This document shows positions 23,610 through 34,370 of a stretch of 64,000 bases of DNA, piece after piece (the first letter of the stretch is position 1; each line of letters opens with the position of its first letter). The translations under genes were made by a program, and so were the position numbers. The DNA comes from Cryptomeria japonica. Taxonomy: Eukaryota > Streptophyta > Pinopsida > Cupressales > Cupressaceae. The DNA is taken from assembly GCF_030272615.1 (NCBI RefSeq), contig NC_081408.1, positions 406,891,889-406,955,888 on the forward strand, in the 5' to 3' direction. The notes under the pieces are model-generated. The model was not told the origin of the DNA. It was given only the letters and a program-made list of their open reading frames with translations, and searched no databases.

Positions 23610-26033
23610 TCATAAATTGCGTCTACGACTAAAGCTCAAAATAGATTGTGGCCGCTGGGTGGGTGGTGCTGAAGTAGTGGCAACATCCTCAACACTAACA
23701 GGTGCCTCTTCTGCATGATCAACCTCCTGCTCCTCCTCACGTGCTGCCACTTCCGCATCCCATTCCTCTCCTGCCCTCTCCAACTCACTCAGCTGCTCAT
23801 TAGTAAGGAATGGATCCAAATCATTATCAACATCATCAGGAGAAGCAACCCATTCTGCTGCATATGGATCAATGTCATCCAAGTCAAGTGCTTCATGTGA
23901 ATCTTGCCCTAGCACCTTCTTCTCATGTAATCGAATGTTGTACCGCACATAGACAAGATCATTCAAGCGTTGTTGAGTCAACCTATTGCGCTTTTTTGTG
24001 TGGATGTTCTCAAAAACACTCTAGTTGCGCTCACAACCAGAAGCACTACAAGGCTGTGATAATATGCGGATGGCAAGCTTTTGAAGATTAGGCGTTGTGG
24101 CACCATAATCTTCCCACCACAAATCTGCAAGGATACAAAATGTGATTTATAACTTGTAAAGATTTCAATAATCTTAAAGAGAGAAATAAATGGTAAAAAT
24201 TAAACATATGTTTTTTTTTACCTAGTCGTAAGGTGGCTCTCCTACGTTTGCAATCAGGTGAAGAAAACAATTCCCCTAAGGCCTTCTTATAACTCTGCAA
24301 CTCATCAAGTATTAGGTCTCGAAGGATCTCATCATCAACTAATCTCCGAATGCATGTGTCAAGGCCAATTCTAACCTCTGCATCTGCTTTGAAACTCGGA
24401 GAGTAAAAAAACTCGGGATTCAAGAAGTAGGCAGCAGCATGAATATGTTGGTGGAGTTGATGGTTCCACCTCCGATCAATTATGCGCCATATGGGTTCAT
24501 ACTTGGTCTTGTTTGACCCATACAAGTGTTGAATCGCCTCTTTGGCCTTATCCATGGCCTCATATAGATACCCCATGGAGTTATGATCCCCATCCACCAT
24601 TCGTAGCACCCTCACCAACGGTTCCGACACCTAGATATAAAAAATCTAACAAAATCAGCAGATTGAAATATTAGAAAATTAAATAATAAATCATCAATTA
24701 AAGTTTCAAAACTTACATTGATGATCTCCTCCACCATCTTGGCAAAATTAGTATCAAAAATGGCAATCACAACCTTCTCTGCTTCAGGCTTTGTAGCATA
24801 AGGACTCCCCAACCATCTTTCACTCACGAACATCCGCTTCAGGTTGGGCAATGTAGCAAGTATGCTCTGCAAGGTGAGGAAATTGGTAGCAAAGCGTGTG
24901 ACCCCCGACCGCACAAGATCCTTACCTTCAGTGTGTTCTCTCATAAGATTCAGGACCCATGTGTGATTGTAGATGTATTTGGTGATATTCCTTCCATCTT
25001 CAACCACTTTCTTTACCCAACTTAGTTTCCCTATGTCCTCAAGGAGCAAGTCAAGACAATGGGCAGCACAAGGGCTCCAAAATAATGTCGGATGTCTAGC
25101 CATTAGAAGTTTGCCGGCTGCCACATATGCAGCTGCATTATCAGTCACAACTTGGATGACATTCTGCACTCCCACATCCATCACCACTTCATCCAACATG
25201 TTGCACAAGGTCTCCGCATTCTTCACTTCATTGGAGGCATCAATTGATTTTAAAAATACTAACTGTCCTCCTGAAGCAACTAGAAAGTTGATGAGTGTCC
25301 TGTTCCTACCATCTGTCCATCCATCAGAAAGAATGGTGCAGCCATTCTTTTCCCAAATAGTCCTTTGCTCTTCCACTAATGCATGAGTGTTTTGGACCTC
25401 ATCCTGCAATAACGGTCCACTTACCTCGTAACGGCTTGGGGATTTGAACCCCTTACCTGCCACAGTCAACGCGGTGACCAATTGGTCCCAAGATGGACTA
25501 GAAATAGCATTGAACGGAACATCGTTGTAGATAAAAAATCTAGCACACGCCACCTTGGCTTGTTGGTGAGCCTCTTTATTCCATGCAGTGCCAAGCAATC
25601 CAGGTTGTGCACCAGGAGTGTTACGTGGAATAAAGAAGTTTTCCATGTTGCTGTCCAAAGTTCCCTTTGCTCGTATCCGTGGCCCAAGGGAAGAACCAGA
25701 TGTCCCCACATCTGTATGTGACCCCATGGAACTCAAATCTGCCCTTGGGGCTGCCATTGCCTCTGCTGTTCTCTTTTTTGTTGCCTTCCTTTGATCATAT
25801 GCTTCAAGCGTTGCTATTGCATCTCTCGTAGCCTCTTCAGTACATTCCGTACAGCTTGTGGTATCTCGGCATTGAATTTTTGCAAGGTGATATTTGAACC
25901 TATTAATGCCACCTTTTACAATTTTTTTGCAATGGTTGCAAAAAACATCTCCTCGTTTTGGACCTGGTCTCCCATGTTTCCAACAAGGGTCTCTCTTTTT
26001 GCCACCAACTTTAACTGTAGAAGCTGAATCCAT
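23610..26033 (-). CDS. hAT transposase, three exons, with one in-frame TAG
   Basis: Proposed minus-strand exons are 26033-24717, 24630-24222 and 24124-23610. Both introns have GT/AG borders (GTAAGT donor at 24716; GTAAAA at 24221) and keep the frame, giving about 746 codons. Residues about 15-60 are a BED-type zinc finger (WKHGRPGP, FCNHCKKIVKGGINRFKYHL). DUF659 follows, with SDGWTDGRNRTLINFLVAS, VVTDNAAAYVAAG and FWSPCAAHCLDLLLEDIGK. It contains the usual D and the CxxH insertion motif. Exon 2 has the WRIIDRRWNHQLHQHIHAAA stretch and exon 3 the hAT dimerisation motif IRILSQPCSASGCERN. There a TAG (complement of 24021-24023) replaces the usual Trp before SVFENIHTKKRNRL. The acidic tail ends RRRNL. 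Transposase cuts and pastes the element. This copy is defective unless the TAG is bypassed. Confidence 0.88.
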
Positions 26034-26259
26034 TTTCTTTCAAAAAGATGTGGAAAAGAACCTAGCAAAAGAGAGGCAACATTTAGAGATACATAACATT
26101 GTTACCAAAAAAAATCACAAACATCCAAAAATTACAATGACTGTATAACTGTATTTTATTTACAGTCAAAATAGATGACTCTCTAAAATTAAAATTTTTA
26201 ATTGGTTGTGTATTTTTTTAAGTTTTTAACTTCAAATTTAAATTTAAATGAAATACTTT

Positions 26260-27560
26260 AATACACATTGACATTACACAGTTGACAGTCATTTCAAATG
26301 ACTATGAGTATTTCACAATTGACTGTGTAATACACAGTCATTAATTACAATGTACATTAATGATTAATGTATTACACAGTCATCAGTCATTTGAAAATGA
26401 CTATGTATTACACAGTCATTTCAAAATTTCAAATGACCGTGTATTACACAGTCATCAGTCATTTGAAAATGACTGTGTATTACACAGTCATCAGTCATTT
26501 GAAATTTTGAAATGACTGTAATGACTGTGTATTACACAGTCATTTGAAAATGACTGTGTAATACACAGTCATTTGGAAATGACTGTGTATTACACAGTCA
26601 TTTCAAATGACTGATGACTGTGTAATACACAGTCATTTGAAAATGAATGTGTATTACACAGTCATTTGAAATGACTGTGACTGTGTAATGATGACTGTGT
26701 AATACACAGTCATTTGAAAATTTGAAATGACTGTGTATTACACAGTCATTTGAAAATTGAAATGACTGTGACTGTGTAATACACAGTCATTTGAAATGAC
26801 TGTGACTGTGTAATGATGACTGTGTAATACACAGTCATTTGAAAATTTGAAATGACTCTGTATTACACAGTCATTTGAAAATTGAAATGACTGTGATTGT
26901 GTAATGATGACTGTGTAATACACAGTCATTTGAAAATTTGACTGTGTATTTTCAAATGACTGTGTATTACACAGTCATTTCAAATGACTGATGACTGTGT
27001 AATACACAGTCATTTGAAATGACTGTAAATTGTAATTACTAATTACTAATGATTGTGTATTACACAGTCATTTGAAATGACTGTGACTGTGTAATACATA
27101 GTCATTTGAAATGACTAAGACTGTGTAATACACAGTCATTTTCAAATGACTGTGTATTACACAGTCTTAGTCATTCGAAATAAAACAATACAAAAAGATA
27201 CCTGGTTGTGCGTGCAAATGCAAACAATACAGTCATTTTGACTGTGTAATACACAGTCATTTCAAATGACTGTGTATTACACAGTCAAAATGACTGTGTA
27301 TTCGAAATAAAACAATACAAAAAGATACTTGGTCGTGCGTGCAAATGCAAACAATACAGTCATTTTGACTGTGTAATACACAGTCATTTCAAATGACTGT
27401 GTATTACACAGTCAAAATGACTGTGTATTCGAAATAAAACAATACAAAAAGATACCTGGTCGTGCGTGCAAATGCAAACAATACAGTCATTTTGACTGTG
27501 TAATACACAGTCATTTCAAATGACTGTGTATTACACAGTCAAAATGACTGTGTATTCGAA
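26260..27560. repeat. Palindromic TGACTGTGTA/TACACAGTCA satellite in hAT-1
   Basis: The core is a palindrome with 10-bp arms TGACTGTGTA and TACACAGTCA around one A/T. It is joined by CATTTGAAATGA-type palindromic spacers, so the array reads alike on both strands. Dozens of arms occur over about 1.3 kb. It lies directly upstream of the transposase start and inside the element. It may act as promoter or regulatory DNA, or as transposase binding sites; this is inference. Long hairpins would be expected from single strands. Confidence 0.97.
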
Positions 27561-27610
27561 ATGAAACAATACAAAAAGATACCTGGTCGTGCGTGCAAAT
27601 GCAAACCCTA
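27176..27610. repeat. 127-bp higher-order repeat at the end of the palindrome array
   Basis: The phrase CGAAATAAAACAATACAAAA begins at 27176, 27303, 27430 and 27557, an exact period of 127 bp. Each unit combines a unique part (AAAAAGATACCTGGTCGTGC) with palindrome arms. The first three units are nearly identical, which suggests recent unequal exchange. The last is cut off by the GC-rich subterminal region. Confidence 0.95.
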
Positions 27611-27890
27611 TGCAAATCGCGTGGCGTTTTTTGCCTTCCGGAGTCGCGCGAGCCGCGAAATGGAATAAAGACTTCGGTTTTTTTTTTGCCTGCGACTTAA
27701 GTCGCGTTTTTCTCGCATTTTGTGCCGCGTTTCGGGCGGGTTTTGGCCATTAACGGCGATTATTTGCCAAAAAAATCGCGGCGAGTATATAAAAAAATCG
27801 CCCCGAGTATTTCCGCGATTAACTCGCGCGGGATTATGGATCGCGATTACTCGCGAGTTTTTGAATTGCTCGCCGAGTTTTTCATCTATG
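27610..27890. repeat. hAT-1 right subterminal region and TIR
   Basis: A GC-richer stretch dense in CGCG, TCGCG and CTCGCGAG words ends in the TIR (27873-27890). It is asymmetric to the left end, where the words are ACTCGG. Confidence 0.85.
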
Positions 27891-27898
27891 ATCTCAAC

Positions 27899-28320
27899 TA
27901 TCAAGTTCCAAGAAAGATGACAATGCACTTATGAAGGAGTTCATTGCACAATTCAATTACATGGTCAACAAGAGCAACACCTTGAAGCCTTCTCTAGAAA
28001 TTCTCCTAAGTTGCTTTGTCAGTGCTTCTTTTTTCAACATTTGAATTCTTAATCAAAATAGGCTGGAAAAATGACTTGGTGGATGTGCGAGAACATTCCA
28101 TCTAATTGGAGGACAACATGATTACTACTGGCAAAATTAAGAAGATTCCATTAGACCACTGTTCTAGAGTGCAAACATATCCACTCTTACAAAGAGTGAT
28201 CAGCATGACAATTATGAAGAGGCAAATGCTGCAAAGTGTTCCCATTGAATAGTATCAGCCTTTGCCCCCAAGAAGAAATTATCCTATTTACAATAACAAT
28301 TGATGGTTTCATTGTCAACT
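27899..28320 (+). mobile_element. Old gypsy gag fossil, right part
   Basis: Continuation of the fossil at 22086-23177 on the far side of hAT-1. Words such as MKEFIAQFNYMVNKS parallel MREFVAKFNTLSNRI in the Gag-only element. It is heavily decayed, and 28320-28880 has no further recognisable domain. Confidence 0.65.
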
Positions 28321-28885
28321 GTAGGATACATAATTTCTTAATTTGTTGCTCTTGTTTTCTTATTTCTTTGAGATGTTCTAGACCACCCTAAGGTCATCTT
28401 CAACACTGAGAATAGAATTTTGTCTTCAAAATCAATTGTGTCAAGGAAATGAGTTTTGAGTCTTGACAACTTAAACTGAAAGTGACAATTTTAATTATTG
28501 ATGTAATTGCTTCAATTCAATTTATAGGTCACCTGCTAGCACCCCCAATACAATTAGCACACCAAATACAATTAGCAACAATGAGCATTTTCTGTCTTGT
28601 CTTGTCTATACTAGTTGTCATGTTCTCATATTCTCCCACTTCCTTTGGAACTTTCACCAATGGATCCAAATCTATCATTTTTCAGAAGATGCATGCTTAT
28701 TCTGCATGATACAATGAAGTTTTGAGGCATAAATCTCTTTTGCAACTTTTTCTACTCTCCTTATTGCTCTTTGGTCCTGCACTTGGCTCTTCATTGAACT
28801 TCTCAAATTGTATTTCTCACTCTTAGTTGCTAATCTTTTTTTGTAGAGTCTCTTCTAATACAAAGTAACAATGTGGAGTGTCTAA
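28321..28885. other. Intronic sequence without recognised features
   Basis: T-rich sequence, possibly the decayed downstream part of the gag fossil. No domain, LTR end or tandem repeat is seen. Confidence 0.35.
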
Positions 28886-30050
28886 TGCCATGAATCGCCT
28901 AAACTTGGCGAGTCCGAGTAGTGCTCGCCGAGTCTCTTGGACTTGGACTCGAACTCATCCGAACTCGCCAGACTCGCCGAGTTGGCGAGTTTGGCTCAAA
29001 CTCGCCAAACTCGGTGAGTCCCAAGCCCCAAACTCGGCTACTACCTGGGTTAAGTAAAATGACAAAAAAAAACATTTTAAAAAGTTTTTTTTTAAATGAA
29101 TGGTCTCGTCTTTGTTCACTACAACCTCCGCCTGCGAATGAGAAACATTAGGGTTACAACATGTCAGCCAATAGAAAAATAACACCCGACGCCTTTATTA
29201 AATAATAATTTTTTTTGGCCTCGTGGGGTGCTGCCCCTCGACCCCGCCCTGTATCGTGACAGCGAATGCACAAGGGGCGCTGCCCCTTGACCCCACCTTG
29301 GGGGCACTGCCCCCAAACCCCCGTTGAAAAATATGGGGGGAAACTGCCTTGATAGAAGTAGGGAAAATTTAACCTCCGAGTCTGACACTGATTGGATTGA
29401 CTAGATAGATATAGAGGCTGAGACTATAGCCATGGTAGAGGAGGTGTAGAGAGCATGAGCACATACAGGAGATTCAGAGGCAGATAGTGACACGGATGTT
29501 CCTGATGTTGGTGAGCATGGTATGGTGTCACGGGGAGCGGCTATGGCTATCGAATCATCCAGGACCTACCTTAGATGCCTTCGCAAGGGGCCGAGGCCGG
29601 AGGGTGCTGCCGTGCAGGCTCCTCTGAGCCATAGACTTGTAGTTGTATTTACCTTTGGTATTTGTATGAAACATTTGATGATGATCATATGATGACATGG
29701 ATTTTTTATTCCATGAGTTTTGTAATATTGTATACATTTGACAATATTTATATATCTATGTTTGTTATTTCCTTAAGCTACAATTTGCGTTTATGCTTAT
29801 GTGATTGATGTATACTTGTGTATGTAATCAAATGAGCCGAGTTTGATGATGTTATTGTGTCTTTAAGGTGTATTCAATAAAGGGTGCCTAAAACAAGTTT
29901 TAAATCTTTAAAAATCTCTAAATTTCTTGAGTTTTTCACTTTCCCGAGTCCAGCTGAGTTTGAAGCCAAGTCTGACTTCGGGTCCCGAGTCCGAGTCCGA
30001 GTCCGATTCAGCCTTGTTGAGTCCGAGCCGAGTCAGAGTTCCGTTTCTTT
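28886..30050 (+). mobile_element. hAT-3: internally deleted hAT derivative
   Basis: Both ends are rich in ACTCGCCGAG / GAGTCCGAG words (28900-29040 and 29940-30040). The middle carries a C-terminal transposase remnant on the plus strand with SSRTYLRCL, as in hAT-2. A GC-rich hairpin block lies at 29216-29340. Exact TIRs and a target duplication could not be assigned, so the boundaries are approximate. It shares its GC block and flanks with hAT-4, which is in the opposite orientation. Confidence 0.75.
29216..29345 (-). repeat. GC-rich hairpin block, copy 1 (in hAT-3)
   Basis: On the complement it reads GGGGGTTTGGGGGCAGTGCC, then GGGGTCAAGGGGCAGCGCC, then a TCACGATACAGGGCGGGGTC stretch. GGGGCAGCGCCCC is a self-complementary core. 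It matches copies at 50290-50415 and 63455-63590. The flank towards 29390 (AGAAGTAGGGAAAATTTAAC) also matches the flank of copy 2. Confidence 0.9.
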
Positions 30051-30741
30051 GCTATATATAGAGACTTAAAACAGCTATTAATGATCCATCTACCCACATG
30101 ATGTCGCTACCATTTTGACAATTACTTGTCCTTCAAAATTTATAATTTTTATTTTAAATTTGAACTTTGGAAGGAGTATTTCTATATCTTACCTTAGCCT
30201 TTGTGAGTTGCTCTTCACTCATGAATTCTTCTCACTCTTCTTATTGGTCCTCTTTTATTTATAGTGGTCTAATAGGAACACCTATTGGAATAGTTGCATT
30301 GGAAACTGTTATTCACATTGACAGTCATATTGTCATGTATGGTTTCTTTTGAAGTACTATTCTCCTCCTTTTTCTCAAGTTTGAGAAAAGCAGTGGTATA
30401 ATTAAACCTATATTCATTGGTAATTAAATCCACTGAGATAAGCTTTCGTGTGCTTCTAGTAGATATAAACTTTTGTGTTAGATAAGCCATGTATATAAGA
30501 ACATTGTTTGACTTCCAGAAATTTCTTTGTTTTTATGAGTTCTAACAATACCCGAGTTTATTTATTTCATACTCATTTCTTACCTCATGGTTTTTTTATG
30601 ATTTAATTGTTGAGATGGATTGCTTATATTGTGTGGCATATAATCGTAGTTGTCATTAACAGTATTGGGGAAAATATTTGTAGCCTTATTATGTAACATG
30701 TCTGAAACTTTGACTTTTAGTGGACTATTGTTTGTATCTAG
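30051..30741. other. 3' part of intron 1, no recognised element
   Basis: AT-rich sequence with no clear transposon domain or repeat, probably ancestral intron near the large exon. Confidence 0.4.
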
Positions 30742-30785
30742 AAATATCCATACAGCCTTTACAAACTGAAATGAGACAATTTCAG
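30742..30785 (+). CDS. SHOC1: Candidate small SHOC1 exon
   Basis: Between an acceptor-like TTTGTATCTAG and the donor CAG|GTCTAT the sequence encodes ISIQPLQTEMRQFQ. This resembles the exon 1 repeat unit (FQVQPPEMELSQ): Q-P, E-M and a final Q before the donor. Its end is in phase 0, which fits the next exon. With the acceptor at 30741 it needs a phase-1 exon before it, which exon 1 is not. With the weaker acceptor at 30755 it would be 30 bp long and fit phase 0. It may be a real short exon, an optional exon, or chance. Confidence 0.4.
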
Positions 30786-30982
30786 GTCTATATGTTTGCA
30801 GATATTATTTTTATAGCATACATCATTTTTTTTCCATGATGCTAAACTTTTCTAATAAATCCCTATTTGATGATCACATTCAAATTCATGATCTTTAATA
30901 TGTAATACAGTTGGTGTAAATGGCATTTACGACTGGAGTCCATTTAAACTTAACATCTAACTTTTGGAAAATTGCTTAACAG

Positions 30983-33030
30983 GTCATATTCAAAATGATG
31001 AAAGATAATGGGTTATCCCTCAATCCGTGCTCTTCTCCAGCTAGCATTGAGAAAGACTTGGAAAGCACTATTAAATGTAAAGATAGTACATGCATAGATA
31101 AGGAAAAAGAGAATATGAACAACTTAGTGCTTCAGAGAATCTCACCGGGACAGGTTGAATCGTCTACATTTCTCAAATGTGTAGGGTCTCCTTTTCAATT
31201 TGAAGTCTATGAAGTTGGTTTGGACAATTATGATCTTCAAACAGTCAGAGAGGCTTTACTCTTGGTTGATCCTGATGATCAACTTAACCATTTTGAGCAA
31301 CAATCATCTACTATATGGGATTATCCCGAGTTATCTTGTTCCATGCATCCTGACTTGTTCAGTTATTTCAACAGAGAAGATTCTTTGAATCATATTTCTG
31401 AAGAACATCTAAAATTTTCTCCTACATACAAGAGAATACAATATGAAACAGAGATCTCAGCTGCACACCTTATAAGCTCTGGAGAAAACAACATTACCAT
31501 GAAATGGGAGTTTGCTACTGCAGCACAAATACATATCTTTGAGGTGCTGGAACTATTTGGTGGCAAACATTTGCAAACCTTTGAATATTTCAAAGATTTA
31601 ATGGATGCAATACAGGTTACTTTTGAAGAATCAACTGATCCATATGTAAAATCAGAGAGTTCTTTTCATGAACTTCTTGTTGTACCTGAGCTAAACTTAA
31701 CTGACAACACATTTAAATCATTACCAACACCTTTTTTTGATGATAAAGAAGTTTTGATATCCCTTTCAATTATTAAAATGCTTTGTAATCAATACAATCC
31801 ACATCGTGCATCTGCAAGTGATTATCTATATTTGGATTGGCATCAATCAAAAGGAGGTGCTTGCAATAATTGTAACTGTTCTTCTATTCAGAAAAAGATA
31901 GAAGATGAAGGGAACTGTAGTTTGACAAATCTTAGAATCCCTTATGTTACAATGACTACAGGTGTGTTCAGTACAATAGAATATTTTGAGCAGAGCCAGG
32001 ATAATTATCCTCCAAATGTTGTCACTGAGCTCCCTGAAAGTGTTTCTCTATCAGGTTCTGCAGGGGTCAAGTCTGCAACTGTTACAAATGGAGAACAAGA
32101 CATCTGTGATCTTAACACAGAGAGTGGTCAGCAAAATACATTTCAGTCAAGTTCAAAGGATTACTCACTTTTCAGCTCCATGCCCGTTTCCAGTGATCTC
32201 TCATTTTTCCTTAATGCTAGAAGAGGTTCTATAAGATATGGAGACCCTCTAGCCAAAAAGATAGGAGACAGCAAAAGTTCCTCATTTCTGGATAACTGTA
32301 AACCAAGAAGTAAATCAGAGTTATTATCCAACGATGATGTTCAAAAGAATAGATTACAAATGCATCATGTTGAAATACCTAAATCTGTACTTGAAATTTT
32401 TGATAGCCTTCAAGCCAAATTTGAGTCAGTCCTTGCTTTGGATCACGATTTAAAAAGAGTAGTAGATACATTTCCAGACACGAATAAACTTTGTATTATA
32501 AATTCCTCTCAAGCACACTTGATGAGTTTGATCAAGAACAGTGCCTCCAAAAAGGATTCCTTGGATTCCGATTCTGTACTGAGAGGACTAGTCACCATGC
32601 ATGTATTACATAAGACAGCTTTCTACATCTGTTTCTATGGAATTCGTGTAGCACACTTGTATATGAAGAAGCTAGTCCAAAGCATATACTTTTTGGAAGA
32701 CTCTGTACAACCACTTTATACTTTTCTTAAAGATGCATTCCATAAATCTGAAAATGGGCTAATTGAAGAGCATCCTATGATATCTTCTCTTGAACAAATA
32801 TTGAAGTCAGATCTCAGTCCTCAATGTGATTACAAGATTCTGCTAGTTGCAGAAAGGAAATCTTTTGTGGCTCTACAAAAAAAAGTAACTGCAATGAATT
32901 TGAAGCTACATGAGTTTGTTTGGACAGATAAACTTAGCAATCAGTGGCCTGATTGTAGAGAAAAGTCCCAACTTAATCAGGCAGTCTTGGATGCTTTAGC
33001 ACAGTGTGATTGCCTCATAGTATCACATAG
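30983..33030 (+). CDS. SHOC1: SHOC1 large exon (conserved middle region)
   Basis: This 2048-bp exon is open throughout, beginning VIFKMMKDNG. It runs through blocks that match plant SHOC1 in order: FQFEVYEVGLDNYDL, ELLVVPELNLTDNTFKSLP followed by ASASDYLYLDW, LFSSMPVSSDLSFFLNARRG, EIPKSVLEIFDSLQAKFESV, AFYICFYGIRVAHLYMKKL, YKILLVAERKSFVALQKKV and CDCLIVSHR. Arabidopsis SHOC1 has TDDAFKSLPTPI, SKSMSAFDDLTFF-like, MCFFGIHVAYIYLNK and SDCLIISY at the same places (from memory). The region leads into the XPF-like domain that pairs with PTD. The acceptor is TTGCTTAACAG, and the donor at 33030 is CATAG|GTAGGT in phase 2. No in-frame stop over 682 codons argues for a live gene. Confidence 0.93.
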
Positions 33031-33590
33031 GTAGGTTACATACAGCTAGAGTATGTTATCATGATCTCATGTACAGATGGCTATATGCATCACTCATTTT
33101 TTGGGCATTTTCTTTCACTCTCAACTTGGTTTAGATATGAATCTCTTTAAGATCATATGATTATTCTGTTACTTATTTGCAGCCCTATATTTCTTATTGT
33201 CCTGCTTCCTACAACATGTAAAGAGAACACAAGATTGAAGCATAAGTGTGTACTGATTTATCTGTATTTGAATGTGTAACCCTTTTTATTGGTAATAAAA
33301 ATGTTAAACTGATATATGGTAAATGTGAACAATTCTGTTTCAGAGCCATGTGTGTAAAAGTGGATGATGAAAATGAGGCTTAAAAATATCATAGCAAGAA
33401 ATAGTGCTTGATAAATTAGGTGTAACAACTAGGAAGAGCTAAATAATAATAATACTTAAATAAAACATCTCTATGACGTGAAGGCCCATCGCAAGACATC
33501 AAAAGGCTAAGTCAGAGTTGAGAAAGCTGGTTTGTCTGTAATGTCCCTACTAGTTAGAGATCACTGTCCTGCAAAACAAATTGTTAGAAT

Positions 33591-33622
<32 letters not shown>

Positions 33623-33770
33623 ACTAATCTAATTTGCAATTAAACTTCAATTACTTAATTAACATGAATCTCTATTCTTATTTAATAAAAAGGATACGAG
33701 TGCAGTACTAGGACATGTCCTTAGGCAGCTGTGAAGCTCGCCTTCTTGGAACCCATCTTGGTTCCAAGCC

Positions 33771-33960
33771 ATACCAGGAAATCGAAGGTTAATTCGATTC
33801 CTGTCTTGGATGTAATTTCTTACACCCAAGCTATACCAGGAAATCGAAGGTTAATTTGATTCCTGTCTTGGATGTAATTTCTTACACCCAAGCCATACTA
33901 GAAAATCGAAGGTTAATTCAATTCCTGTCTTGGATGTAATTTCTTACACCCAAGCCATAC
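33771..33960. repeat. 62-bp x3 tandem repeat in LTR B
   Basis: The word ATCGAAGGTTAATT begins at 33781, 33843 and 33905 (period 62). Each unit contains GATTCCTGTCTTGGATGTAA and TTCTTACACCCAAG, whose CTTGGATG / CATCCAAG-type words are inversely repeated. Similar TTGG...CCAAG words recur to 34080. Confidence 0.9.
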
Positions 33961-34370
33961 CAAGGAAGACCATCATATATGATCAATTCCTTGCCTTGGA
34001 TGATGCATCTCATCATCCAAGTCTACCAGAGAGGACCGGCCATATCCGTCTCTTCTTGGATGAACTTTGTCAACCAAGCCATAACAAATATGCATATAGA
34101 TATTCAGTATATACTGCCTACCAGGGATTATCATAATCCCTCCATTAGGCTAAGGGAATTTCCTCCCTATAGCCTCCATCATATAGTCACATTATTCATA
34201 TTACATTTTACAATTCATTATCATTTTCCATCCCATAATTTATGTCTACATTTACATATTCTTTAATCCTTTTTATTGATCCTAGATATACATAAATTTT
34301 CTGCATGCATACCTATATTTATTGCCACATGCATATAAGTAAATATTCATTAATATATATATATAAATTA

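Larger units (their letters stand above)
23186..27890 (-). mobile_element. hAT-1: terminally complete hAT transposon (4705 bp)
   Basis: The perfect 8-bp target duplication ATCTCAAC lies at 23178-23185 and 27891-27898. The 18-bp terminal inverted repeats are perfect: CATAGATGAAAAACTCGG on the left and its complement ending at 27890. Subterminal ACTCGG/CTCGCGAG words are dense at both ends. It encodes a three-exon transposase on the minus strand. Between the transposase start and the right end lies 1.3 kb of palindromic satellite. It sits inside an older gypsy gag fossil. Its intact ends, perfect duplication and nearly intact gene suggest the youngest hAT of the four. A TAG in the dimerisation motif is the one clear defect seen. 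Confidence 0.97.
1188..30982 (+). other. SHOC1 intron 1 (about 29.8 kb), possibly with one small exon inside
   Basis: This spans from the exon 1 donor (GTTAGC at 1188) to the acceptor ending at 30982 (TTGCTTAACAG). Both flanking exons are in phase 0, so direct joining keeps the frame. Almost all of it is layered transposons, described separately. A small candidate exon lies at 30742-30785. Further unseen exons are possible because angiosperm SHOC1 has a short stretch between the ETPE-type motif and the region of the large exon. Confidence 0.65.

Noticed and set aside
26738-26929. Frame over the palindrome array
   Set aside because: It is simple repeat translation (VLHSH, FSNDCV) with no independent support.
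26260-27560. CRISPR-like array
   Set aside because: The units are palindromes without unique spacers, they lie in a eukaryotic transposon, and no cas gene is present.
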